Source: Candidatus Heimdallarchaeota archaeon (GTDB taxonomy: Archaea; Asgardarchaeota; Heimdallarchaeia; Heimdallarchaeales; Kariarchaeaceae). Taken from it: a stretch of 7,295 nucleotides of DNA. Position numbers and translations under genes: made by a program. Location of the stretch: the NCBI GenBank assembly GCA_027016475.1, contig JALUTL010000434.1, positions 1 through 7,295 of the forward strand. The letters run 5' to 3'. Below the pieces are notes generated by a model. It had not been told where the DNA came from and ran no database searches. It saw only the letters and a list, made by a program, of their open reading frames with translations. Position 1 is the stretch's first letter. Each line of letters opens with the position of its first letter. Shown here in pieces: positions 1 to 6,167 of the stretch.

Positions 1-508
1 GAATGGAGGAAATATTGAATTGGTCACCCAAAAATGCTTGGAATAAACTACCCAATGTAGAGGCTATGGTTACAAGATAGGCAAAATAATCAGAACGGGA
101 TGGTGTTGCAGTAGGAAGCAGAAACGGGATTGAACCGTTTGGATATTCGATACTTTGTCCTGCGATGGTATCGGTCACTATTTCATAGGTTTGATTCACT
201 TGTATTTGTGTATCATTTCGTTCTAGGATTTCAAGAGCGTCAGTACTCTGGTTCAAAGTCAAGCCGGTTACGGTTGCATAGGTCACTAGATTGTCAGTGA
301 TATTTGTAAAAATAACAGCAGTAGTTCGGTTTGCATCAGTCATGAGATTCGCCAAATTTGTCCCGCCCAATAGAGATGTGGAAATTTCATCGATCCAATA
401 GACAAATATGTCATACGTGTTAGATTTCCATTCATATTCTGCAGCCACTACCGGTTGAACAATCAAAATAGCTGAAAGCATCAGGGCCCATTTAACATTG
501 ACATGCAT
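1..508 (-). CDS. Secreted, probably N-glycosylated protein of unknown function (C-terminus beyond window)
   Basis: The frame is open from an ATG at 508 down to base 1 (169 codons, no stop), so the gene continues past the left edge. Residues 7-22 form a hydrophobic signal-peptide core after a short N-terminus with one Lys, with a likely cleavage around VVA-AEY (residues 20-25). The rest of the visible part reads as an extracytoplasmic protein: it has seven N-x-S/T sequons in 169 residues (N60, N69, N86, N98, N105, N124, N165), as expected for an archaeal surface or exported glycoprotein. Residues 141-161 are hydrophobic and could be a second membrane helix or a buried segment. The start is supported by a good TATA-like element centred about 26 bases upstream, which implies a leaderless mRNA. 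I do not recognise a family. It is co-oriented with the seven-helix gene upstream but has its own promoter. Confidence 0.8.
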   Translation of the reverse strand, partial: MHVNVKWALMLSAILIVQPVVAAEYEWKSNTYDIFVYWIDEISTSLLGGTNLANLMTDANRTTAVIFTNITDNLVTYATVTGLTLNQSTDALEILERNDTQIQVNQTYEIVTDTIAGQSIEYPNGSIPFLLPTATPSRSDYFAYLVTIASTLGSLFQAFLGDQFNISSI

Positions 509-528
509 GAAACATTTACTGAAAAATG

Positions 529-540
529 AATATAAATAAC
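529..540 (-). promoter_or_regulatory. Archaeal TATA-like promoter of the secreted-protein gene
   Basis: On the minus strand this reads GTTATTTATATT, a good archaeal TATA-like element. Its centre lies about 26 bases upstream of the ATG at 508, the spacing expected when transcription starts at or next to the start codon. It falls in the 69-base gap after the stop of the seven-helix gene, so the secreted-protein gene is probably transcribed on its own. Confidence 0.6.
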
Positions 541-577
541 CTGACGAAAGGGCATATTCGGATTGCAAGCGAAATTG

Positions 578-1747
578 TTAATTTGTGGTTCCTGTAGCTG
601 AACCTGTAATGCTTGAAATCAAAGGCACGGACTGAACTATCGGAATGCATTTTCTCAGAATATCATCGGGATGGATACCATTTGAAGGAACAATTGCTCC
701 AGAAAACTTATGGATCTGATCTTCAAAGGATTTGATGAACTCACGGAGGAAATATCGCATTGACCTTCGCAATACTTTGGCAGATCGTTCAGCCTGAAGG
801 ATTGCCTGCACATTACCGATTTTTTCCAAAAGGATGACTCCATTGTCATATATGTAGGTTTTCATTGTGATTTGTTCATTGCCCACAAGTTCTCCGATCA
901 AGGAATTTACAGATGCAAAAATCGGAGCTATCAGAAATTCTTTGCTTCTTGTGGCTTCGCTAATTTCTACCGCGTAAAGTAGTTCGCCTGTGTCAGAAAT
1001 GAGCTGAAGAAATTTGACTTTGGAAGGAGCAAGGTAAATGAAATTAGGATATCTAATATAAAAGGCGGCCAACAGCAGAAACATAGGGAGAGTTGTAAGA
1101 AATGCATTGATGTCCCCTATTGGCACGAAATGTTCCAAGATTTCTATAACACTTCCGATGAAATAAGTGAACAATACCATATTGAGGAAAACAAGATATT
1201 TCTTGATAGATTGGGTTTGTGTAACTTGGTATTGTTTGAAATAGACATACTGCAATAAGAGGACAACTTCTATCTGGATTAGGTCAAACAACAATCCATC
1301 GATGGTTGTAGGTTGTGCAAAAGCTATCAGCTCGTTGGTTTTGATCAAAATGCCAGTAATAGGATAGATGACAGAGAGAAAGACATATGCGCCGAGTAGG
1401 GTCATCAATATCCCAAAATGGAGCGGATCTAATCGATCATTAAGAAAGTACTCTGCCATTACAAAGAGGATAAGAAGTGCTATCAAGTGAAATACTCTGA
1501 CTGGGTTAGTCAGAAGCGAATGGGTATCCTCTGCAAACCGAAAGAGGGCCCAAGAATCCTGAAAATACAATTTCAGGATCTGAAAGATTGCCATGACAAA
1601 TGTGGTTCCAAAGATTGCAATGAACCAGTCCAGAGCATTGATTCCAGTTGTTCTTCTTCTGATTGCGAAATACGTCACCAAAAACCCGCTTAAGAGGATC
1701 AGTACGACAACAGGAACCAAGTCCCCTGTCGAAACATGGGCACTCAT
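578..1747 (-). CDS. Seven-helix membrane protein with C-terminal longin/roadblock-like domain
   Basis: 389 residues. Seven hydrophobic segments are visible at about 9-29, 39-62, 83-102, 110-135, 152-170, 184-207 and 220-239. Basic residues after helix 1 (RRR) and helix 5 (K..KK) put the N-terminus outside and the C-terminus in the cytosol. Residues 245-345 form a soluble domain: a strand pair (FLQLISDTGELLYAVEI), a helix (KEFLIAPIFASVNSLIGELV), two more strands (ITMKTYIYDNGVILLEKI), then a long amphipathic helix (about 317-345). This order and the wording 'LISDTGELLYA...' followed by a helix resemble the longin/roadblock-type small domains common in Asgard archaea, where they are linked to small GTPases. 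The N-terminal part resembles the 7TM input modules of some sensors. The inferred role is a membrane receptor or adaptor passing a signal to cytosolic partners. No kinase, HAMP or catalytic motif is seen. The domain call is by pattern only. Confidence 0.7.
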   Translation of the reverse strand: MSAHVSTGDLVPVVVLILLSGFLVTYFAIRRRTTGINALDWFIAIFGTTFVMAIFQILKLYFQDSWALFRFAEDTHSLLTNPVRVFHLIALLILFVMAEYFLNDRLDPLHFGILMTLLGAYVFLSVIYPITGILIKTNELIAFAQPTTIDGLLFDLIQIEVVLLLQYVYFKQYQVTQTQSIKKYLVFLNMVLFTYFIGSVIEILEHFVPIGDINAFLTTLPMFLLLAAFYIRYPNFIYLAPSKVKFLQLISDTGELLYAVEISEATRSKEFLIAPIFASVNSLIGELVGNEQITMKTYIYDNGVILLEKIGNVQAILQAERSAKVLRRSMRYFLREFIKSFEDQIHKFSGAIVPSNGIHPDDILRKCIPIVQSVPLISSITGSATGTTN

Positions 1748-1769
1748 ACTTATTGCTTTAGTTTTTCGG

Positions 1770-1779
1770 TATTTAAATA
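1770..1779 (-). promoter_or_regulatory. TATA-like promoter of the seven-helix protein gene
   Basis: TATTTAAATA is self-complementary and centred 27 bases upstream of the ATG at 1747. This is textbook archaeal spacing for a leaderless transcript and supports that start codon. No Shine-Dalgarno sequence precedes the ATG. Confidence 0.65.
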
Positions 1780-1796
1780 CTCTGAGACCTAGTGTT

Positions 1797-1810
1797 AAGC
1801 AAAATTGCTT
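1797..1810. other. Short inverted repeat after the RusA-type gene
   Basis: AAGCAA-AA-TTGCTT is a 6-base inverted repeat with a 2-base centre. It begins 7 bases past the stop codon of the RusA-type gene and lies about 17 bases upstream of the TATA-like element of the seven-helix gene. It could be a weak transcript-end structure or a protein-binding site next to the promoter. A chance occurrence is also possible in A/T-rich spacer DNA. Confidence 0.3.
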
Positions 1811-1817
1811 GTGATTT

Positions 1818-2366
1818 CTATATGAAGTCCATCAAATTGGAATTAATCTGTCTTAATCTTCGTATTTCCTTTTCCAATAGCTCTATGTATCTTTCATGCA
1901 GATCACTTCCTACAGTCAATAACTCTACTTCTATTCGAGGTTGCTCAGTTGTATAATATTTTCCGGTTCCAGGCAAATATCCAACAATCAGGTTGTCATC
2001 TTCCCAAAGGATTCCAGTGGCGGCATCCTTCAAAAGTTTGATGAAATTATCCAAATCAGGTCTCTTTATTGGCCTGAAATGTTCTGTCTCAACAAAAGGC
2101 AAATCTTTCTTCCGTGTAGATTTTGGAAGTGATCTGTAAAATCTCATTCCAAGCAAACATGCGCAGGAAATGGGAGAAATAGGTCTCTCCTTTATATCAA
2201 CCAGAAGTCTGCGAATAACATCCTCATCTTCTTTGGAAGGATTTACACCATGGACTTTCCCACCCCTTGAATAGATTCTCACCCGCTTCTTTGCTTCAGG
2301 TTCAACTTTTAGGATGATATGGTAATACTTGCTTGGTTCTGCAAAATAACGCTTTATTTGATCCAT
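1818..2366 (-). CDS. RusA-family Holliday-junction resolvase / endodeoxyribonuclease
   Basis: 182 residues counted from the ATG at 2366. A TTG two codons upstream is open too, but the ATG is 28 bases from a TATA-like element and is preferred. RusA enzymes cut four-way DNA junctions symmetrically as Mg-dependent dimers. The family signature is present: RPDLDNFIKLLKD (residues 103-114) gives D104, D106, N107 and K110, matching the essential Asp, Asp and Lys cluster of E. coli RusA (D70, D72, K76). WEDDNLI (121-127) supplies the third acidic position, followed by K136 and a closing strand PRIEVEL (143-149). After the nuclease core come residues 153-175, a charged heptad-like helix (LHERYIELLEKEIRRL) that looks like a short coiled coil and is extra to the ~120-residue RusA core. 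RusA genes often travel with phages, but no other phage gene is visible here. Confidence 0.82.
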   Translation of the reverse strand: MDQIKRYFAEPSKYYHIILKVEPEAKKRVRIYSRGGKVHGVNPSKEDEDVIRRLLVDIKERPISPISCACLLGMRFYRSLPKSTRKKDLPFVETEHFRPIKRPDLDNFIKLLKDAATGILWEDDNLIVGYLPGTGKYYTTEQPRIEVELLTVGSDLHERYIELLEKEIRRLRQINSNLMDFI

Positions 2367-2388
2367 GACCAAGATTCAATTGGATATT

Positions 2389-2400
2389 GAAATTAAACCC
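2389..2400 (-). promoter_or_regulatory. TATA-like promoter of the RusA-type gene
   Basis: The minus strand reads GGGTTTAATTTC, with the TTTAATT core centred about 28 bases upstream of the ATG at 2366. It sits directly after the stop codon of the gene upstream (2408). The two genes are only 41 bases apart, so read-through from upstream is also possible. Confidence 0.45.
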
Positions 2401-2407
2401 TTAAGGT

Positions 2408-2902
2408 TCATGGATGGAAAAAATCGTCTATCGCAATTGTGACAGCAGTAACAAGCCATTTTTCCATTGGTTCAACAATGGAGACCTTGAATGAGTCCGT
2501 GAAATCAATCACGTTTTTGTCAATTGTAAAGACAATAATTTTTTTCTTATTTCTGAAAGTAAATGACTTTCCGGCATCAATTGTATTTGATCTATAGAAC
2601 TGTCCGTTCTTGAGATCTTCAACTTCACATGTCATACCGAGTTTGTCACTTTTTGAAAATGATATTGATGTGGCCTTGTTTTCATCCTTATCTACAAAGG
2701 TATATGTTCGAAGAATTGGATAATCCTTCAACAGCTTGCCGAAATAGATCTTGTTTGATCTGAACCTGAATTCTCCCTTTGTTGTGGCAACCTTTTTTTC
2801 CACAGTGAAAACAATGTTCTTATTCTTCCCAGACATTGCTTCATATCCGGTTGCTGTTTGCTTGACCAACAATTCATTATCCTTTAATGATTTAAAAGGC
2901 AT
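2408..2902 (-). CDS. Small protein with LURP-one/tubby-like fold pattern
   Basis: 164 residues, no signal peptide, strongly basic, and made of many short alternating beta strands. Examples are KNIVFTVEKK (28-37), EFRFRSNKIYFGKLL (44-58), LRTYTFVDKDENKATSISFS (64-83), SFTFRNKKKIIVFTID (113-128) and SFKVSIVEP (137-145). The chain ends in a hydrophobic helix WLVTAVTIAIDDFF (149-162). This is the layout of the LURP-one-related/tubby/scramblase superfamily: a closed beta barrel around a C-terminal hydrophobic helix, which in LURP-one proteins ends in a similar '..A..IAID..' string. The helix would then be buried in the barrel rather than crossing a membrane. Members bind lipids or act as membrane-linked signalling proteins, but this gene's role is unknown. 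The alternative is a tail-anchored beta protein of unknown family. Confidence 0.6.
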   Translation of the reverse strand: MPFKSLKDNELLVKQTATGYEAMSGKNKNIVFTVEKKVATTKGEFRFRSNKIYFGKLLKDYPILRTYTFVDKDENKATSISFSKSDKLGMTCEVEDLKNGQFYRSNTIDAGKSFTFRNKKKIIVFTIDKNVIDFTDSFKVSIVEPMEKWLVTAVTIAIDDFFHP

Positions 2903-2924
2903 TGTCCAAAAGTGATACTGAAAC

Positions 2925-2935
2925 TAGAAAAAAGT
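2925..2935 (-). promoter_or_regulatory. Weak TATA-like element at leaderless spacing for the LURP-one-like gene
   Basis: The minus strand reads CTTTTTTCTAG, centred about 27 bases upstream of the ATG at 2902. It is T-rich but a poor TATA match. It competes with a better element at 2975-2986, which would give a leader of about 50 bases. Confidence 0.3.
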
Positions 2936-2974
2936 TCTGCACAAATTCGGTCAGATTGAATACAGAAATCAGAG

Positions 2975-2986
2975 AAAATTATAAAC
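2975..2986 (-). promoter_or_regulatory. TATA-like element upstream of the LURP-one-like gene
   Basis: The minus strand reads GTTTATAATTTT, a better TATA match than the element at 2925-2935. It would start transcription near 2955 and leave a leader of about 50 bases before the ATG at 2902. Its upstream side merges with the 14-base palindrome at 2984-2997, where the BRE would sit. Confidence 0.4.
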
Positions 2987-2997
2987 AAGATCTTGTT
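2984..2997. promoter_or_regulatory. Perfect 14-base palindrome, candidate operator
   Basis: AACAAGATCTTGTT is a perfect inverted repeat with no spacer. It abuts the upstream side of the TATA-like element for the LURP-one-like gene, the position where a dimeric helix-turn-helix regulator could block TFB/TBP or activate transcription. It is not a hairpin terminator of the usual kind, since it has no loop and no following T-run on the minus strand. Confidence 0.35.
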
Positions 2998-3050
2998 CCA
3001 ATGTATCAATGCCTAAATGGATTCTTCAACTTCCATTTGACACTATCGTT

Positions 3051-4146
3051 TCACAATGCCTTCGATCTATGATTCATCCATTTTTTCTTTGCTTTGAAAG
3101 TTCCAAACATCACCAATGTTGCAGCTGAGACCAGAAACAAAACCTTGATTGTCTTCCATTGGAGTTCTGTCAAATAAACTGGCAAGGCCTGAATCAATGG
3201 ATTCTCGACCTACCATGAGGGTCTTTCCGCAATGAAGATTTGTATGCCATCCTCATCAACTGTAACAATCGCATTGTACTCTGGTGTTGAAGTAAAATAT
3301 GGACTTGGAGCAAAGCTATAATTACCCTGAGGCAACTGTACAAATCCAGGTCTATTAACCCGAATGTACTGAATATGAATTCTAGAAATAGTTTGCAACC
3401 CAGGCTTCAATTCTGTGATTTCCTCCTAAAATACACCTTCTCCTTCTTCCCAAAGTGCAAACCGCTGTGCAGCAGATGATACTTCTAAAGAAAATGAAGG
3501 ATCTTCAAGTTTGATTGATGCAGGAAGGAGTGTGCCAAACTTAACCTCTGTACTTTAAAAGCATAAGGCTTGTTCCACCAAACCTCGACAGTAGAATTAA
3601 TACAAAATATGAGTAAGTCCATCGTGACTCGTTAGGGTATATTGGATCGATGATAGTTCCCTAGCATGGGATGAAAAGAATATAGGAAACTTTCATTATC
3701 AGTGGGCACATGAACAATACTCAGGCTTGAAATTCTATCTCGTAATATTTTTCAGAGTCATCTGATTCGGCAGAAATTATGTCATGAAGGTCAGCAACAA
3801 CGTTGCAAACATTATCAGTATTATGCTCATTGAAATCACCTAAACTATAGAATAGTGTATTATAAATAGATTGGAAAGTTGATACATTTATGAATCAGTT
3901 TCAAAATGATAAAGATCACCGTATGTTTCAATCCATTTGTCCCAATCACTTACATATCCTTGAGGATCACCATTTTTGAAACAATTAGAAAGCATATTGG
4001 TTCTTCGGTGGGACAAAGTGCTCGATAATCACTAAAACTGTTTCCACTTGACATCAGGTATTTTGCGGCGATGATGAACAATAATATTGATCAGGAATCC
4101 CATATAAATGAGAAAATTCATGGTTTGCATACTTATCGAATTTCAC
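3051..4146 (-). pseudogene. Decayed, 5'-truncated membrane-anchored metzincin-type metalloprotease
   Basis: No intact frame exists, but joining frames gives a continuous protein of about 365 codons. Near the start (4122-4090) is HEFSHLYGIPD, the metzincin zinc motif HExxHxxGxxD. In the next frame, AKYLMSSGNSFSDYRA follows, whose YLMS fits a Met-turn. Later pieces include NGDPQGYVSDWDKWIETYGD (about 3971-3912), NEHNTDNVCNVVADLHDIIS (about 3831-3772), STVEVWWNKPYAF (about 3595-3557), SLEVSSAAQRFALWEEGEG (about 3491-3435) and a beta-rich stretch to 3213. The last piece (3209-3051) has a membrane helix TIKVLFLVSAATLVMFGTF followed by KAKKKWMNHR, giving an outside-facing protein with a cytosolic basic tail, and ends in TGA. 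Frame changes fall near 4080, 4000, 3895, 3720, 3645, 3600 and 3560. In-frame TAGs lie at 3426-3428 and 3210-3212. The signal peptide and N-terminal domain are missing; the remnant begins right after the CPBP gene stop. Sequencing error is an unlikely alternative, because flanking genes are intact. Confidence 0.75.
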
Positions 4147-4159
4147 TTACAAAATTGGA

Positions 4160-5137
4160 TTAGTCTACTCTTTTGAGAAACAAAGCCCAAAACCAATCGA
4201 CAAGAGTATGGGAAAGCATGGCTCCAAACATTCCTCCCTTTCTGTAGGAAACTGCATAGGCAATTCCAGCAACGAACGCTGCGAAGAAATAATGCCATAC
4301 GTACTGTATGGTTTCATTGTTCCAATGTGTAAGGGCGAAAAGGAGCGAAGTAACAAGGAGATTCACTTTCATGAATGTTTGCTGGTTTACCGAGTTTTTG
4401 GCAAGGACATCAAGTTCACGCAATGCAATTCCTCTGAATACCAGCTCTTCTTGCAGTGAAATGGTCAAAAATATTCCAATGAAACCGATAACAATAAAAA
4501 ATGGATCTATGTTGAGATTCCACTCCAAAAACCCTGTGAGTAATCCAAATGGGACAATAATTACACTGGCAATTAGGGTTGCAATATTTGCAATTTTTGC
4601 TCCTTCCTTTGTTGGAAGGATTCCACGATCGAAAGTATTCCCAGATAAAATTTTCCCTTTGCATGAAACAAGAGCTACAGAGGCCATCCACAGTGCATTG
4701 AAAAGATAGCTGTCTGAATAGCCCTCAAATAGACTTCTAGTATATCTGTGGTCAAAACCTATCCACAGAATTGCAGCGCCTGATAAGAGAAAGGCGGCTC
4801 TGAGAAGTCTGTTTGAAAGTCTATGTGATATCATCATTATGGATGAAGGGAACAAATACCAAACGATGAACAGATGTATTTGGTTGAGCCCACTTCCCCC
4901 TGTAACAAGAATTGAAAGGTATGGTATTACAAGAACAATGCTAAAAACCACTTCATCATGAAACTTGGTTTTGGAGGTCAAGGCAGGGATTCCGTAGAGC
5001 AGAATGGTGCTCATGCATACCAAAACGAGAATGCTGGATCCAATTGTTGCAGCTATGGTATTTTGTGGAGCTGCAACAAGTACCAAAACCACTACGAAAA
5101 TGTCTGTTCCAATTACTGCATAAATCCATTTTTCCAT
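4160..5137 (-). CDS. CPBP-family (Rce1-like) intramembrane metalloprotease
   Basis: 325 residues from the ATG at 5137. A second in-frame ATG at 5152 lies only about 10 bases from the TATA-like element and would fall upstream of the expected transcript start, so the shorter form is preferred. The C-terminal half carries the three CPBP motifs in membrane helices: EELVFRG (E230, E231, R235), FALTHWNN (F267, H271, N274) and HTLVDW (H310, D314). This is the membrane-embedded active site of the CAAX-protease/bacteriocin-processing family. About seven hydrophobic segments precede it (from about residue 4 to 204), so the protein has a long N-terminal membrane region besides the roughly four-helix protease core. 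Known relatives cleave prenylated CAAX proteins, process peptides or act as membrane regulators; the substrate here is unknown. It is divergent from the TauE permease gene and is followed within 13 bases by a decayed metalloprotease gene. Confidence 0.87.
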   Translation of the reverse strand: MEKWIYAVIGTDIFVVVLVLVAAPQNTIAATIGSSILVLVCMSTILLYGIPALTSKTKFHDEVVFSIVLVIPYLSILVTGGSGLNQIHLFIVWYLFPSSIMMISHRLSNRLLRAAFLLSGAAILWIGFDHRYTRSLFEGYSDSYLFNALWMASVALVSCKGKILSGNTFDRGILPTKEGAKIANIATLIASVIIVPFGLLTGFLEWNLNIDPFFIVIGFIGIFLTISLQEELVFRGIALRELDVLAKNSVNQQTFMKVNLLVTSLLFALTHWNNETIQYVWHYFFAAFVAGIAYAVSYRKGGMFGAMLSHTLVDWFWALFLKRVD

Positions 5138-5156
5138 GTTGTCATGTATCATTTTC

Positions 5157-5166
5157 TATTAAATAG
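5157..5166 (-). promoter_or_regulatory. TATA-like promoter of the CPBP protease gene
   Basis: The minus strand reads TATTTAATAG (within AACTATTTAATAGA), centred about 25 bases upstream of the ATG at 5137. This spacing is what decides between the two candidate start codons at 5137 and 5152. Confidence 0.5.
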
Positions 5167-5197
5167 TTTATCGGGAACATGGGGAAGACATGTCTTT

Positions 5198-5208
5198 CTT
5201 TTTAATTC
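5198..5208 (+). promoter_or_regulatory. Weak TATA-like element, possible promoter of the TauE/SafE gene
   Basis: CTTTTTAATTC is the best TATA-like string in the divergent spacer for the plus strand. It would start transcription near 5229 and leave a leader of about 50 bases before the ATG at 5280. No clear TATA lies at leaderless spacing, and no Shine-Dalgarno sequence precedes the ATG, so this call is tentative. Confidence 0.25.
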
Positions 5209-5279
5209 TGGGTTTCAGTTGTTTGCATTTTGATTCCTCAGATTGGTTTGGGTTCTGTGCCAATCGTTAAAAACCCTTG

Positions 5280-6167
5280 ATGGTCAAAAATGGCGTGGAC
5301 ATAGTCACAATTATTCTCCTTCTAATTGCAGGAGTTCTTATTGGCTTTATTTCCCCCATGGTTGGCATTGGCGGTGGTTTGGTAAATGTACCTTTGTTGA
5401 TATTCATTTTTGGCGTTGCCCCTTCTTCAAAAGCAACGTTGATTTCGAGCGTCTCAGTACTGTTGACATCCATGAGTGCGAGTCTCAACTATTACCAAAA
5501 AGGAAGATTGGACATCAGATCGGGATTGACATTTGTAGTTGTGGCAATTCCCGGTGGAATTTTAGGGGGCTACTTGGCAGAGGAAGTGGTGACAAATGAC
5601 GAAACCGTCAAATTTCTGTTTGCAATCCTAATTGGTTTTACTGCCCTGATGAATCTTGCAAGACTGTTTAGAGCAAAACAGGACATATCCGAAGTTACTA
5701 AGCCACTTGAATCCCCTAAGTACGGATTTTTTAGGAGCAAAAGGAAACTCATTGATTCAGATGGTGATATAATTGAATATGAAGTAAACATCGGATTTGG
5801 TCTACTCGGAATCTTTTTTGGAGGAATGTTGGCTGGGCTGCTAGGTGTTGGGGGTGGAATCATCTATGTGCCTTCGTTGCATGTACTTGCAGGACTTCCC
5901 TTTCATTTTGCCGCATCAACGTCTTCTTTCATGATTGTGTTCGTTGTTTTGTCTGTCCTAATCACACGTTTAACCCTTTTCAAGGGAGATATTGGGGAAA
6001 TTTTTTCCTTTGGCCTTCCTTTGGGTATAGGGGCTGTGTTAGGGGCAAGAGCAGGTTCCACCTACGCCAAACGAGTCCAGTCATTAACCCTGAAACGTCT
6101 ATTTTGGTTCATTGCATTGATTGCTGCAATTCGAATGGGTTACCAACCATTTGTGAATTTGTTTTAG
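5280..6167 (+). CDS. TauE/SafE-family anion permease (DUF81 repeat protein)
   Basis: 295 residues from the ATG at 5280; an in-frame TTG directly before it (5277) is a less likely start. The protein shows the internal duplication of the TauE/SafE family. The first half opens with GFISPMVGIGGGLVNVPLL (22-40) and the second with GGMLAGLLGVGGGIIYVPSL (181-200), each a glycine-rich helix followed by a VP turn, with three more hydrophobic helices after each. Family members move sulfite, sulfoacetate, other organosulfonates or related small anions across the cytoplasmic membrane; the substrate cannot be read from sequence. The two halves are joined by a charged loop of about 40 residues (131-170, including RSKRKLIDSDGDIIEYE), probably cytosolic. 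Neighbours give no sulfur pathway link apart from the lipoate genes converging on it. Its stop overlaps that of the lipoate ligase gene on the other strand. Confidence 0.88.
   Translation: MVKNGVDIVTIILLLIAGVLIGFISPMVGIGGGLVNVPLLIFIFGVAPSSKATLISSVSVLLTSMSASLNYYQKGRLDIRSGLTFVVVAIPGGILGGYLAEEVVTNDETVKFLFAILIGFTALMNLARLFRAKQDISEVTKPLESPKYGFFRSKRKLIDSDGDIIEYEVNIGFGLLGIFFGGMLAGLLGVGGGIIYVPSLHVLAGLPFHFAASTSSFMIVFVVLSVLITRLTLFKGDIGEIFSFGLPLGIGAVLGARAGSTYAKRVQSLTLKRLFWFIALIAAIRMGYQPFVNLF

Noticed and set aside
2364..2372. TTG start two codons upstream of the RusA-type ATG
   Set aside because: The ATG at 2366 has better spacing to the TATA-like element, and the extra two residues add nothing conserved.
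3009..3128. A 39-codon plus-strand frame whose ATG lies 27 bases from the TATA-like element at 2978-2986
   Set aside because: It runs antisense to the membrane-anchor end of the decayed protease, its composition is poor (Cys/His-rich tail, no recognisable pattern), and the same TATA string fits the minus-strand gene better.
3210..3428. Two in-frame TAG codons in an otherwise continuous frame ending in TGA, as would be seen with pyrrolysine read-through
   Set aside because: The same coding stretch upstream carries about seven frame changes that read-through cannot repair, and no PylS/PylT or methylamine genes are in the window. Gene decay explains everything.
4308..4709. Plus-strand open frame of 133 codons
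   Set aside because: It is fully antisense to the CPBP protease, whose catalytic motifs are clear, and it has no family resemblance or promoter.
5135..5152. ATG at 5152 as start of the CPBP gene
   Set aside because: It lies only about 10 bases from the centre of the TATA-like element, so it would be upstream of the expected transcript start; the ATG at 5137 fits.
5243..5599. Plus-strand open frame of 118 codons overlapping the start of the TauE/SafE gene
   Set aside because: It is a frame-shifted shadow: Trp/Cys/His-rich with no domain, while the overlapping frame has the duplicated family motifs.
5570..5863. Minus-strand open frame of 97 codons
   Set aside because: It lies inside the TauE/SafE gene on the opposite strand; its Pro/Ser-rich content mirrors the Gly-rich helices of the real gene.
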